From Pseudoalteromonas sp. MMG007 (lineage in GTDB: Bacteria > Pseudomonadota > Gammaproteobacteria > Enterobacterales > Alteromonadaceae), in assembly GCF_018100985.1 (NCBI RefSeq), contig NZ_JAGJEI010000010.1, positions 62,001-126,000 on the forward strand: DNA of 64,000 nt. The letters are read 5' to 3'. Made by a program: the position numbers and the translations under genes. Under the pieces are notes generated by a model, which was not told the DNA's origin, did no database searches, and saw only the letters and a list, made by a program, of their open reading frames with translations. Below, one piece after another: positions 57,063-64,000 of this stretch (position 1 is the first letter of the stretch; every line of letters starts with the position of its first letter).

Positions 57063-57947
57063 GTGAGATTTGAACAATTAGAGCAATTTGTAGCGCTTGG
57101 TGTGTTACGTCATTTTAGACAAGCTGCTGAACAAACCCAAATCAGTACTTCCGCGCTTACGCGCAGCATTCAAACTCTTGAAGATGAAATGGGACACGAA
57201 CTAGTAAAACGTTCAACCCGTTCCGTTAAATTAACGCCTGAAGGTGAACTTTTCCTAGATTACGCCAAAAACACGCTTAGCGAACTTGAACTAACTAAAA
57301 AACGTATTTTTGAATCAGTGAATGGGAATGTCAACGAAAAGCTAGTAATTGGCTATACCAACAAAGCAAGCAGTGTAGTACCTATTTCATGTGGGCAATT
57401 TTTGGCGCAGTACCCTCATATTAAAATTGAGATGCAGCTGCAAGATCAACAAGAGCTAACTCGTAAACTGCAACAAGGTGAAATAGATATAAGCGTTTAT
57501 TCGCAAGCCATAAATAGCATTGGTAGCGATATCCACCTTCCAGATCAACTCGTTTTATTTGTTTCAGCAAATCACCCTCTTGCACACAAAAACGATATTA
57601 GTAAGCAGGATCTTGATAGTTACCCTATGTATGGCTGCTTTTCTCAATCGAAACAAGTCCAAACTATGCTAAATGAATCTATTGACTCTTTAAATAAATC
57701 GTCAAGTATAAAAGTAGGTAGTATTGAGCAGGTAATTGCCGGTGTTGTAAAATCTAATCACTTTGCAATTGCGAGCATTGAGCATGCAAATACGATTGCT
57801 GAGCACTCAAACTTGGTGCAATTAAAAACGAATAAAGACTTAAGCCATCAGCAACTTGTGGTACAAACAAGTCAACAAACAGCGATTAGTGAGCATGTAG
57901 AGCATCTACTGTCACTTATAAAAAAAGCGGGTACTACATTTAGCTAA
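57063..57947 (+). CDS. LysR-type transcriptional regulator
   Basis: This 294-aa regulator has an N-terminal winged helix-turn-helix (residues 1-60: LRHFRQAAEQTQISTSALTR, then IQTLEDEMGHELVKR) and the substrate-binding fold from about residue 90 (VIGYTNKASSVVPI). The effector and targets are unknown. It starts with GTG six bases after AGGGA. The next gene, a 2OG-Fe(II) oxygenase on the same strand, is separated by a compound terminator, so the two are probably not one transcript. Confidence 0.9.
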   Translation: MRFEQLEQFVALGVLRHFRQAAEQTQISTSALTRSIQTLEDEMGHELVKRSTRSVKLTPEGELFLDYAKNTLSELELTKKRIFESVNGNVNEKLVIGYTNKASSVVPISCGQFLAQYPHIKIEMQLQDQQELTRKLQQGEIDISVYSQAINSIGSDIHLPDQLVLFVSANHPLAHKNDISKQDLDSYPMYGCFSQSKQVQTMLNESIDSLNKSSSIKVGSIEQVIAGVVKSNHFAIASIEHANTIAEHSNLVQLKTNKDLSHQQLVVQTSQQTAISEHVEHLLSLIKKAGTTFS

Positions 57948-58015
57948 TAAAAAAAGTGCGGCATAATAAACAATAGTCTTTAGCTATTTTTAGGCTACAC
58001 TGTCGCACTTTTTTT
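57948..58015 (+). terminator. Compound hairpin after the LysR gene
   Basis: AAAAAAAGTGCG (57949-57960) pairs with CGCACTTTTTTT (58004-58015) across 43 bases, and the loop itself contains a smaller inverted repeat (TAGTCT ... AGGCTA, one G-T pair). A T7 run closes it. This is an unusually large terminator-like structure ending just before the next gene at 58031. Confidence 0.65.
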
Positions 58016-58030
58016 AAACAACTGACATGA

Positions 58031-58624
58031 ATGAACACACTTTTTAGTTCCGATGTCTATTTAGATGATATAGAACACCAAGGTTACGTCATAATTCATA
58101 ATGCGCTTGTTGCTGAATTAATTAACGAGTTAGTAGCCGATTGTCACCGAATAAACCCTCACTTTAGTCTTGCTGGTATTGGCCGTTTAAACGATTTACA
58201 AATAGATAAAACTATTCGTAAAGATAAAACCTACTGGTTTGATGGCAGCTCTCAAGCACAGCTTACCTATCAAGCCATTATGCAAAGTATAAAAACAACA
58301 CTAAACCGTACTTTTTTTATGGGGTTATTTGATTACGAATGCCACTATGCAAAGTACACTTATGGGGATTTTTATAGAGAACATATAGATGCATTTAAAG
58401 GGCGCTCTAATCGCGTATTTACAACGGTGCTTTATTTAAATACACCTGAGCAAGGTGGTGAACTTGTTATTTATAAACCTAAAAGTAAGGAAGTAGAAAT
58501 AACGATTAAACCAACCGCAGGCACATTAGTTATGTTTGAAAGCGAGCGCTTTGCTCATGAAGTATTACCCGCCGTTGATGAGCGTTACTCTATAGCCGGA
58601 TGGTTTAGAAAAACGCTTCTATAA
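58031..58624 (+). CDS. 2-oxoglutarate/Fe(II)-dependent oxygenase, prolyl-hydroxylase type
   Basis: This 197-aa oxygenase uses a double-stranded beta-helix. The iron ligands are visible as HIDAF (His at about 118, Asp at about 120) and FAHEVLP (His at about 175), and the 2-oxoglutarate arginine is in ERYSIAGWF (about 185). TTVLYLNTPEQGGELVIYKP is the conserved core strand of prolyl 4-hydroxylase/SM-20-like enzymes. The substrate, a protein residue or a small molecule, is unknown. It follows the LysR gene. Confidence 0.9.
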   Translation: MNTLFSSDVYLDDIEHQGYVIIHNALVAELINELVADCHRINPHFSLAGIGRLNDLQIDKTIRKDKTYWFDGSSQAQLTYQAIMQSIKTTLNRTFFMGLFDYECHYAKYTYGDFYREHIDAFKGRSNRVFTTVLYLNTPEQGGELVIYKPKSKEVEITIKPTAGTLVMFESERFAHEVLPAVDERYSIAGWFRKTLL

Positions 58625-58661
58625 GCGGTATTATAGACCCACCAAGGTAGTAATAATAAGT

Positions 58662-58691
58662 AGTTTAAAGCCTGCCTAGAAGCTTTAAACT
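58662..58691. terminator. Inverted repeat between oxygenase gene and ubiA
   Basis: AGTTTAAAGC-CTGCCTAGAA-GCTTTAAACT has perfect 10-bp arms and overlaps the ubiA stop. It is AT-rich and lacks a T tract, so termination is only possible. Confidence 0.4.
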
Positions 58692-59563
58692 GCCACTGGA
58701 TAAGAAACGAGTAACCCTATAAAAATAGCTAAGCCCACATAATGATTATTTAAAAATGCTTTAAAGCAATCACTTCTATCGCGCTTATGAATAAGTGTTT
58801 GCTGATAAATAAGTAAGCCTGCAGCAACACTCAATCCAACCCCAAATGCCACGCCTAAATTGTTACTTAATCCAACAAAAGCAACAATTGCGACAAATAC
58901 AGCATTTAATATAAAAATAATATGGCGATCCAATTGACCAAATAAGATAGCTGTAGACTTTACCCCTATTTTTAAATCGTCATCTCTATCGACCATTGCA
59001 TACATAGTATCGTAGGCTACGGTCCAGCAGATATTAGCAATGAATAATAGCCATGCTTGCGGCGGTACAAAATTAATTGATGCCATATAGGCCATTGGAA
59101 TTGCCCAGCCAAACGCAGCACCTAAAACCACTTGGGGTAATTGAGTATAACGCTTCATAAAAGGGTAACAAAATGCTAAAGCAAGCGCCCCAAACGACAA
59201 TAATATAGTGTTTATACCTAGTAACAGCACGAGTACAAAAGCAATGATAATAAGCAGTGCAAATAAGCTTAATGCTTCACCAGCGCTTACTTGCCCAGTA
59301 GCGAGTGGCCGCCCAGCAGTGCGCTTAACGGCTCCATCTATTTTTCTATCTGCAAAATCGTTAATAACGCAACCGGCGCTGCGCATAACAACCACTCCAA
59401 GTGTAAATACAATAAAATTAAGCAAACTAGGCATACCGCTATTGGCAAGCCATAAAGCCCAGTATGTAGGCCACAAAAGTAATAAAGTACCTATTGGCTT
59501 ATCAATACGCATTAGTTGAATATAAAAAGGAATATGCTTGATATGCAACGTGGCTAATTTCAT
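58685..59563 (-). CDS. ubiA: 4-hydroxybenzoate polyprenyltransferase
   Basis: UbiA attaches the polyprenyl tail to 4-hydroxybenzoate in ubiquinone synthesis. From the ATG at 59563 ([23 protein letters not shown]) it is 292 aa with about eight membrane segments. It has the two aspartate-rich motifs NDFADRKID and YAMVDRDDD that bind magnesium and the prenyl diphosphate. The ATG overlaps the ubiC stop as ATGA. The frame to 59599 is inside ubiC. Confidence 0.96.
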   Translation of the reverse strand: MKLATLHIKHIPFYIQLMRIDKPIGTLLLLWPTYWALWLANSGMPSLLNFIVFTLGVVVMRSAGCVINDFADRKIDGAVKRTAGRPLATGQVSAGEALSLFALLIIIAFVLVLLLGINTILLSFGALALAFCYPFMKRYTQLPQVVLGAAFGWAIPMAYMASINFVPPQAWLLFIANICWTVAYDTMYAMVDRDDDLKIGVKSTAILFGQLDRHIIFILNAVFVAIVAFVGLSNNLGVAFGVGLSVAAGLLIYQQTLIHKRDRSDCFKAFLNNHYVGLAIFIGLLVSYPVAV

Positions 59564-60144
59564 GAGTACAAATACGCTCCTGGTAAAAATACTTCGCACA
59601 CTAAAAATTTATATTCGTGTAGGGAAAAAACACTACGACGCCCTAAAAGATCTCTGTTTGGTAAGTTTAGCAACGTCACTAATTGTTGTATTGAATGAGA
59701 GAAGTTGAAAGAGGCTATTTCTATTTCTGTGCGCTTTAATGCAGGGTCTTGAAAAATCACATCCCCTAACGGACGCTCCCCAATATTATGCAACGGATTG
59801 CTTGCATCACTTTTAGGTAACCAGCTTTGAGCATATACCATAGGTACGTTATCGCACAGTAAAATAACTTCTCGATTAATTGCTGTTTGAGTAGCACAAC
59901 TTAGCAAATGTTGTTGCTCAGGACTTAAAGTAAATAGTTGCTCACTTAACACTTTCACACTAAATATTTGTGATTTACTTTTTAATTTAGCGGTTAAAGA
60001 ATTTGGCTCAAATAGCCATTCTTGTTCAGCAGAAGATAAATCACTTACAGATGAAGTGGGCTGCCAATTAGCAGAAATAGACAAGGGATAAGTAATCACA
60101 ATAGCTCGATAAAATAAAAACCAACGCGATGATAACATTGCCAA
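59560..60144 (-). CDS. ubiC: Chorismate lyase UbiC
   Basis: UbiC splits chorismate into 4-hydroxybenzoate and pyruvate, feeding UbiA encoded directly downstream. The 194-aa protein has the family blocks [19 protein letters not shown] and the C-terminal [11 protein letters not shown], which includes the catalytic glutamate. The N-terminus is longer and more hydrophobic ([20 protein letters not shown]) than in E. coli, so the true start may be internal; the ATG at 60144 is the outer limit. Confidence 0.88.
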   Translation of the reverse strand: MAMLSSRWFLFYRAIVITYPLSISANWQPTSSVSDLSSAEQEWLFEPNSLTAKLKSKSQIFSVKVLSEQLFTLSPEQQHLLSCATQTAINREVILLCDNVPMVYAQSWLPKSDASNPLHNIGERPLGDVIFQDPALKRTEIEIASFNFSHSIQQLVTLLNLPNRDLLGRRSVFSLHEYKFLVCEVFLPGAYLYS

Positions 60145-60255
60145 AGCATTTGAAAAAGTGATGTTTTATTGCCGATAAATAATTGCTTGGCGCTGTTTAT
60201 TACCTACTATTAAGTATAAACTATTTATAACTGGTTTACGGAAACGCACTGAATT

Positions 60256-60654
60256 ATGAAAAAAATAGTACACGCATGTATTTTTACAGTTTTAGCTAGC
60301 ATAATGAGTCTGACTGCCCGTGCGGAGTCGAGCGTAGGATACTTTGGTTTTGAGCCAGATATAATCACTAACTATATTGGCGCCTCTAGTAAAAAAATGG
60401 GCTATGTACGGGTTACTATTGATTTAATGCTAACCGATACTTCAGACATTGCTATTGTTGAGCACCATACACCATTACTGCGTGATGCCTTAGTTGAAAT
60501 ACTATCAAAAGAGCCTGAAGAAAAAATAAAATCGTTAACTGGCCGTGAAGAGATCAGAGCAAAATGTGCTGAAAAATTAAAAATGTTACTCAAAGAAGAA
60601 ACAGGTCAAGAGATCATCCGTGAAGTCTTGTTTACTAAATACCTGTATCATTAG
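60256..60654 (+). CDS. Orphan FliL-like protein with signal peptide
   Basis: This 132-aa protein has a FliL-like C-terminal domain (YVRVTIDLMLTD, HTPLLRDALVEILSKEPEEK, REVLFTKYLYH). FliL is normally an inner-membrane protein beside the flagellar stator. Here the N-terminus looks like a cleavable signal peptide (ending TARAE), so the product would be free in the periplasm. No flagellar gene is nearby. FliL-like genes beside ubiC/ubiA occur in several marine gammaproteobacteria to my knowledge; the function of such copies is unclear. It ends four bases before the convergent glpG stop. Confidence 0.78.
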   Translation: MKKIVHACIFTVLASIMSLTARAESSVGYFGFEPDIITNYIGASSKKMGYVRVTIDLMLTDTSDIAIVEHHTPLLRDALVEILSKEPEEKIKSLTGREEIRAKCAEKLKMLLKEETGQEIIREVLFTKYLYH

Positions 60655-60658
60655 AGAG

Positions 60659-61477
60659 CTATTTATTTGCATTAAACATATTAGCGGTAAACGCATAGGC
60701 CATGCCGCTTAAAAGCCCACCTAAGTGCGCCCAGTTTGCCATACCAACAAATAACACATCAGCAAAACCAAGTACTAACCAAATTAACATAAAGCCAATA
60801 ATTGGCGTACTAACAAGCGCTGGCTGCTTTGGATTTAAATAGCTATGGATCCAGCAAAAGCCTAATAACCCATATACCACACCACTTAAGCCACCAAAAT
60901 TGGGGCCTACAATTAGGTACTGAGCCCAGTTGCTAATAAGCGCAGTTACAACAAAAAGTCCTACTAAGCTAATTTTCCCACACTGTTTTTCAATATTATC
61001 ACCAAGCGACATCCACCAAATTAAATTAAACACTAAATGCATAGCACTAAAATGCACGAGTGCAGGCGTAAGCCAACTTAATGGCTGAGCTGGATTAAAC
61101 TGAAGTACTGTATATATTTGCTCAAAGCCACCCAATAAAAATGCAAAATAAATAATTACACTTATGATACTTACTGCTTGGTTCAACCAGCTAAGCGCTT
61201 TAAACCGAGCCATTAAATTTAGCGACTGACCTTGATAAGTAAGCCCTGATTGCGTACTTCCCACATCCCAAGAGGCTTGCTGATAGCGCACATGATTAGG
61301 GTTTTGTACAAACTCATCCCATAAAGGTTGTACTTGATGAAAATGCTCAGGATTAACGCTAATTATTACAGTGCTACCATCAGAGGAACTTAATTGCCCT
61401 TGTAAACCTTGGCTTTTTAAATAATCTATAAAGCCTTGTGCGGCGCGCGGGTTATTTAAACTGCCAAGCTCAATCAT
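60659..61477 (-). CDS. glpG: Rhomboid intramembrane serine protease GlpG
   Basis: GlpG cleaves membrane proteins within the bilayer. The 272-aa protein has a soluble N-terminal cytoplasmic domain (about residues 1-80), then six membrane segments. The catalytic serine is in GGLSGVVYG (about residue 195) and the histidine in ANWAHLGGLLSG (about 249). The L1 loop WWMSLGDNIEKQCG follows HLVFNLIWW as in E. coli. Its start overlaps the glpE stop as ATGA. Confidence 0.94.
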   Translation of the reverse strand: MIELGSLNNPRAAQGFIDYLKSQGLQGQLSSSDGSTVIISVNPEHFHQVQPLWDEFVQNPNHVRYQQASWDVGSTQSGLTYQGQSLNLMARFKALSWLNQAVSIISVIIYFAFLLGGFEQIYTVLQFNPAQPLSWLTPALVHFSAMHLVFNLIWWMSLGDNIEKQCGKISLVGLFVVTALISNWAQYLIVGPNFGGLSGVVYGLLGFCWIHSYLNPKQPALVSTPIIGFMLIWLVLGFADVLFVGMANWAHLGGLLSGMAYAFTANMFNANK

Positions 61478-61791
61478 CTCTCTACTTTCTCACTATATGC
61501 AGCTTCCCATGCAGTAAAACCGCCGTCCATACTGTATACATCTTCAAAACCTTGCTCAACTAAGTAACTTGCAGCACCTTGTGAGCTCATGCCGTGGTAG
61601 CAGACTATAATAATAGGTTGGTCGAACTCTTTTTCCATCATAAATTGAGCTATATTTGCGTTTGATAGCGCTTCAGAGCCTGGAATATGACCTGCTTGAT
61701 ACGAATTTTGATCGCGTATATCTGCAATTACTACGTCTTCTTTATCTAGCAGATCATGCGTTTGCGCAATAGAAATATGTTTAAATGCCAT
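61474..61791 (-). CDS. glpE: Thiosulfate sulfurtransferase GlpE (single-domain rhodanese)
   Basis: This 105-aa rhodanese carries a persulfide on the active-site cysteine in VCYHGMSSQGAA (about residue 65), the CxxGxxS loop. The length and the start MAFKHISIAQTHDLLDKED match E. coli GlpE. It is co-translated with glpG, an arrangement conserved in gammaproteobacteria even without glpD or glpR, which are absent here. Confidence 0.94.
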   Translation of the reverse strand: MAFKHISIAQTHDLLDKEDVVIADIRDQNSYQAGHIPGSEALSNANIAQFMMEKEFDQPIIIVCYHGMSSQGAASYLVEQGFEDVYSMDGGFTAWEAAYSEKVER

Positions 61792-61812
61792 TGAAATCTC
61801 TTTAATAAATTA

Positions 61813-61839
61813 AATAAAAAAGGCGGCCATAGCCGCCCT
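61813..61839 (-). terminator. tdh/glpE intergenic terminator
   Basis: GGCGGC-CATA-GCCGCC is followed on the minus strand by a T6 run. It ends the kbl-tdh unit and separates it from glpE. Confidence 0.88.
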
Positions 61840-61858
61840 TCTTGTAATTTTTGTGGAA

Positions 61859-62884
61859 TTAATCCCAGTTTAAAATTACTTTTCCTGACTGACCTGAAAT
61901 CATCATATCAAAGCCAGCTTGGAAGTCATCTACAGAATATTGATGCGTAATAATTGGATTCAAATTTAGGCCTGATTGGATCAAACTTGCCATTTTGTAC
62001 CAAGTTTCAAACATTTCACGACCGTAAATACCTTTGATCACTAAACCTTTAAAAATAACTTGGTTCCAATCTACCGCCATATCTGATGGCGGAATACCTA
62101 ACATGGCAATTTTACCGCCATGATTCATGTTATTAAGCATAGAATTAAATGCACTTGGCACGCCTGACATTTCAAGACCAATATCAAAGCCTTCTGTCAT
62201 GCCTAAATCGATCATTACATCTTCAAGCTTTTCGTTGGCTACATTTACAGCACGTGAGGCCCCCATTTTACGGGCAAGTTCTAACCGATATTCATTTACA
62301 TCAGTAATTACTACGTGGCGTGCACCTACATGTTTTGCAACGGCTGCAGCCATAATACCAATTGGGCCTGCGCCTGTTATAAGGACATCTTCACCTACTA
62401 AATCAAACGAAAGTGCTGTGTGTACAGCATTGCCAAACGGGTCAAAAATAGACGCTAACTCATCAGAAATGTTATCTGGAATTTTAAACGCGTTAAATGC
62501 AGGGATCACTAGGTACTCTGCAAAAGCGCCTTCGCGGTTAACGCCAACACCTGTGGTATTACGACATAAATGAACACGCCCAGCACGGCAGTTTCGACAA
62601 TGCCCACAAGTAATATGGCCTTCGCCAGATACGCGGTCGCCAACAGCAAAACCACGAACTTCTTGTCCCATATCAACCACTTCACCTACATATTCGTGGC
62701 CAACTACCATAGGAGTAGGAATCGTTTTACTTGCCCATTCGTCCCATTTGTAAATATGGACATCGGTTCCACAAATAGCCGTTTTGCGAATTTTAATAAG
62801 CAGATCGTTATGGCCAACTTCTGGTTTTGGCGCATCTGTCATCCAGATACCCGGCTCTGCTTTTAATTTAGATAATGCTTTCAT
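61859..62884 (-). CDS. tdh: L-threonine 3-dehydrogenase
   Basis: Tdh oxidises threonine to 2-amino-3-ketobutyrate with NAD+. From the ATG at 62884 ([17 protein letters not shown]) it is 341 aa, the E. coli length. The catalytic zinc site reads [13 protein letters not shown] and [10 protein letters not shown], the structural zinc cysteines lie in [18 protein letters not shown], and the NAD motif is [10 protein letters not shown]. The product goes to Kbl, encoded just upstream on the same strand. Confidence 0.96.
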   Translation of the reverse strand: MKALSKLKAEPGIWMTDAPKPEVGHNDLLIKIRKTAICGTDVHIYKWDEWASKTIPTPMVVGHEYVGEVVDMGQEVRGFAVGDRVSGEGHITCGHCRNCRAGRVHLCRNTTGVGVNREGAFAEYLVIPAFNAFKIPDNISDELASIFDPFGNAVHTALSFDLVGEDVLITGAGPIGIMAAAVAKHVGARHVVITDVNEYRLELARKMGASRAVNVANEKLEDVMIDLGMTEGFDIGLEMSGVPSAFNSMLNNMNHGGKIAMLGIPPSDMAVDWNQVIFKGLVIKGIYGREMFETWYKMASLIQSGLNLNPIITHQYSVDDFQAGFDMMISGQSGKVILNWD

Positions 62885-62900
62885 CATTAACACTCAACTA

Positions 62901-62926
62901 AAAAACCGAGGACTGGCCTCGGTTTA
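62901..62926 (-). terminator. Terminator-like hairpin between kbl and tdh
   Basis: AAACCGAGG-ACTGG-CCTCGGTTT is a 9-bp stem in the 50-base kbl-tdh gap. On the minus strand a T6 run follows, so it has the form of an intrinsic terminator inside the operon. Confidence 0.75.
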
Positions 62927-62934
62927 TAAAAAAT

Positions 62935-64000
62935 TTAAATAACACCCATTTCTTTACCAATACGGGTAAAGGCAGAAATTGCGGTATCTAATTGCTCAAT
63001 GCTATGCGCTGCTGATATTTGCGTACGAATACGGGCTTGGCCTTTTGGTACAACTGGGAATGAAAAACCAGTTACATAAATGCCTTCTGCAAGTAATTTA
63101 TCAGCCATCAGTGATGCCACTTTAGCGTCGCCTAACATAACAGGGATAATTGCATGGTCTTTACCTGCACAGGTAAAGCCTGCAGCTTCCATTTGCTCAC
63201 GGAAGTATTTAGCGTTTGACCAAAGTTTAGCGCGAAGTTCACCGCCATTTTCTAGCATTTCTAGTACTTTAATAGATGCTGTAACAATCGAAGGAGCTAG
63301 TGAATTAGAAAACAAGTATGGACGAGAGCGCTGGCGTAACCATTCAACAATTTCTTTTTTACCAGAGGTGTAACCACCTGATGCGCCGCCGAGTGCTTTA
63401 CCTAGAGTACCAGTGATTATATCTACTCGGTCAAGTACGTTACAGTACTCAGGTGTACCCTTACCGTTTTCGCCAACAAAGCCAACCGCGTGAGAGTCAT
63501 CAACCATTACAAGTGCGTCGTACTTATCGGCTAAATCGCACACGGCTTCTAAATTACAAATTACGCCGTCCATTGAAAATACGCCGTCAGTGGCTATTAG
63601 TTTTGTTTTAGCACCGGCTTCGTCTGCAGCAATAAGTTGTTTTTCAAGATCGGCCATGTCGTTGTTTGCATAACGAAAACGCTTAGCTTTACATAAGCGT
63701 ACGCCATCAATGATTGATGCATGATTTAATGAATCAGAAATAATGGCATCTTCCGCACCTAAAATTGTTTCAAACAAGCCTGTGTTAGCATCAAAACAAG
63801 AAGAGTATAAAATGGTATCTTCAGTTTCTAAAAAACCACTAATTTTTTGTTCAAGTGTTTTATGGATATCTTGTGTGCCACAAATAAAGCGTACCGATGC
63901 AACACCAAAACCATGATCGTCTAACCCATTTTGAGCTGCTTTAATTAGCTCTGGGCTATTGGCTAAACCTAGGTAATTATTGGCGCAAAAGTTGATTACT
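62935..64000 (-). CDS. kbl: Glycine C-acetyltransferase (partial at window end)
   Basis: Kbl splits 2-amino-3-ketobutyrate with CoA into glycine and acetyl-CoA, completing threonine degradation with Tdh. The frame is open to the end of the window, so the N-terminus is missing. Visible are [17 protein letters not shown] near the window edge, [16 protein letters not shown] (Asp and His for PLP) and the Schiff-base lysine in [14 protein letters not shown]. It is a class II alpha-oxoamine synthase, and the tdh neighbour fixes the identity. Confidence 0.95.
   Translation of the reverse strand, partial: VINFCANNYLGLANSPELIKAAQNGLDDHGFGVASVRFICGTQDIHKTLEQKISGFLETEDTILYSSCFDANTGLFETILGAEDAIISDSLNHASIIDGVRLCKAKRFRYANNDMADLEKQLIAADEAGAKTKLIATDGVFSMDGVICNLEAVCDLADKYDALVMVDDSHAVGFVGENGKGTPEYCNVLDRVDIITGTLGKALGGASGGYTSGKKEIVEWLRQRSRPYLFSNSLAPSIVTASIKVLEMLENGGELRAKLWSNAKYFREQMEAAGFTCAGKDHAIIPVMLGDAKVASLMADKLLAEGIYVTGFSFPVVPKGQARIRTQISAAHSIEQLDTAISAFTRIGKEMGVI

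Overview
The window is a 64-kb piece of a chromosome from a marine gammaproteobacterium, most probably Pseudoalteromonas or a close Alteromonadales relative. The base composition is AT-rich. The gene content fits that group: an arg cluster with an ArgH-acetyltransferase fusion, PanP-type aspartate decarboxylase, GspAB, YajQ, YgfZ/SdhE, a cobalamin-riboswitch TonB receptor and an RND pump. The genus is an inference from gene content and order. No rRNA, tRNA, CRISPR array, insertion sequence, prophage or integrase was seen.

Layout. 1-5 kb: the end of nadB, the ygfX-sdhE pair facing ygfZ-slyD, then small envelope or unknown genes (DUF481, YciU-like). 5-8 kb: a crotonase, an lrgAB pair and an MscS channel. 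8-12.4 kb: divergent putR-like/putA for proline catabolism. 12.5-15.8 kb: an HD-GYP c-di-GMP phosphodiesterase, and gspA-gspB of the type II secretion assembly system. 15.9-19.2 kb: two secreted DUF1566 proteins and two unknown genes. 19.4-23.6 kb: an RND efflux adaptor and pump. 23.7-27.9 kb: msrA, a BtuB-type receptor behind a B12 riboswitch, a solute-binding-like protein, and yajQ. 28-32.2 kb: a VanZ-like gene with panE, thiI, a TetR regulator and coaD.

32.6-34.9 kb is the least ordinary part. Five reading units run in tandem on the minus strand: a 64-aa leader protein, then four tandem paralogues of a small five-helix membrane protein that I cannot assign to a family. The third paralogue is broken by two in-frame TAA codons, both at positions where a paralogue has tyrosine. 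This array is the best candidate for an undescribed system.

35.2-42.4 kb is the arginine biosynthesis locus: argC-argB-argF-argG-argH(A) on the minus strand, divergent from argE, with a near-perfect ARG box between them. A strong bidirectional terminator separates it from panP. 44.4-50.6 kb: a degenerate GGDEF/EAL protein, then a tightly packed minus-strand run mpl-ubiX-yadG-yadH-trmB-like. 50.8-58.6 kb: an unknown secreted protein, folB-folK-uppP, plsY, tsaD, DUF416/DUF2007 genes, a DUF2721 protein, a LysR regulator and a 2OG-Fe(II) oxygenase. 58.7-64 kb: ubiC-ubiA, an orphan FliL-like protein, glpE-glpG and kbl-tdh for threonine degradation; kbl runs off the end of the window.

Most of the window is core housekeeping sequence. 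Intrinsic terminators between convergent genes are unusually clear. Many starts are GTG or TTG; where a Shine-Dalgarno sequence decided between candidates, this is stated.
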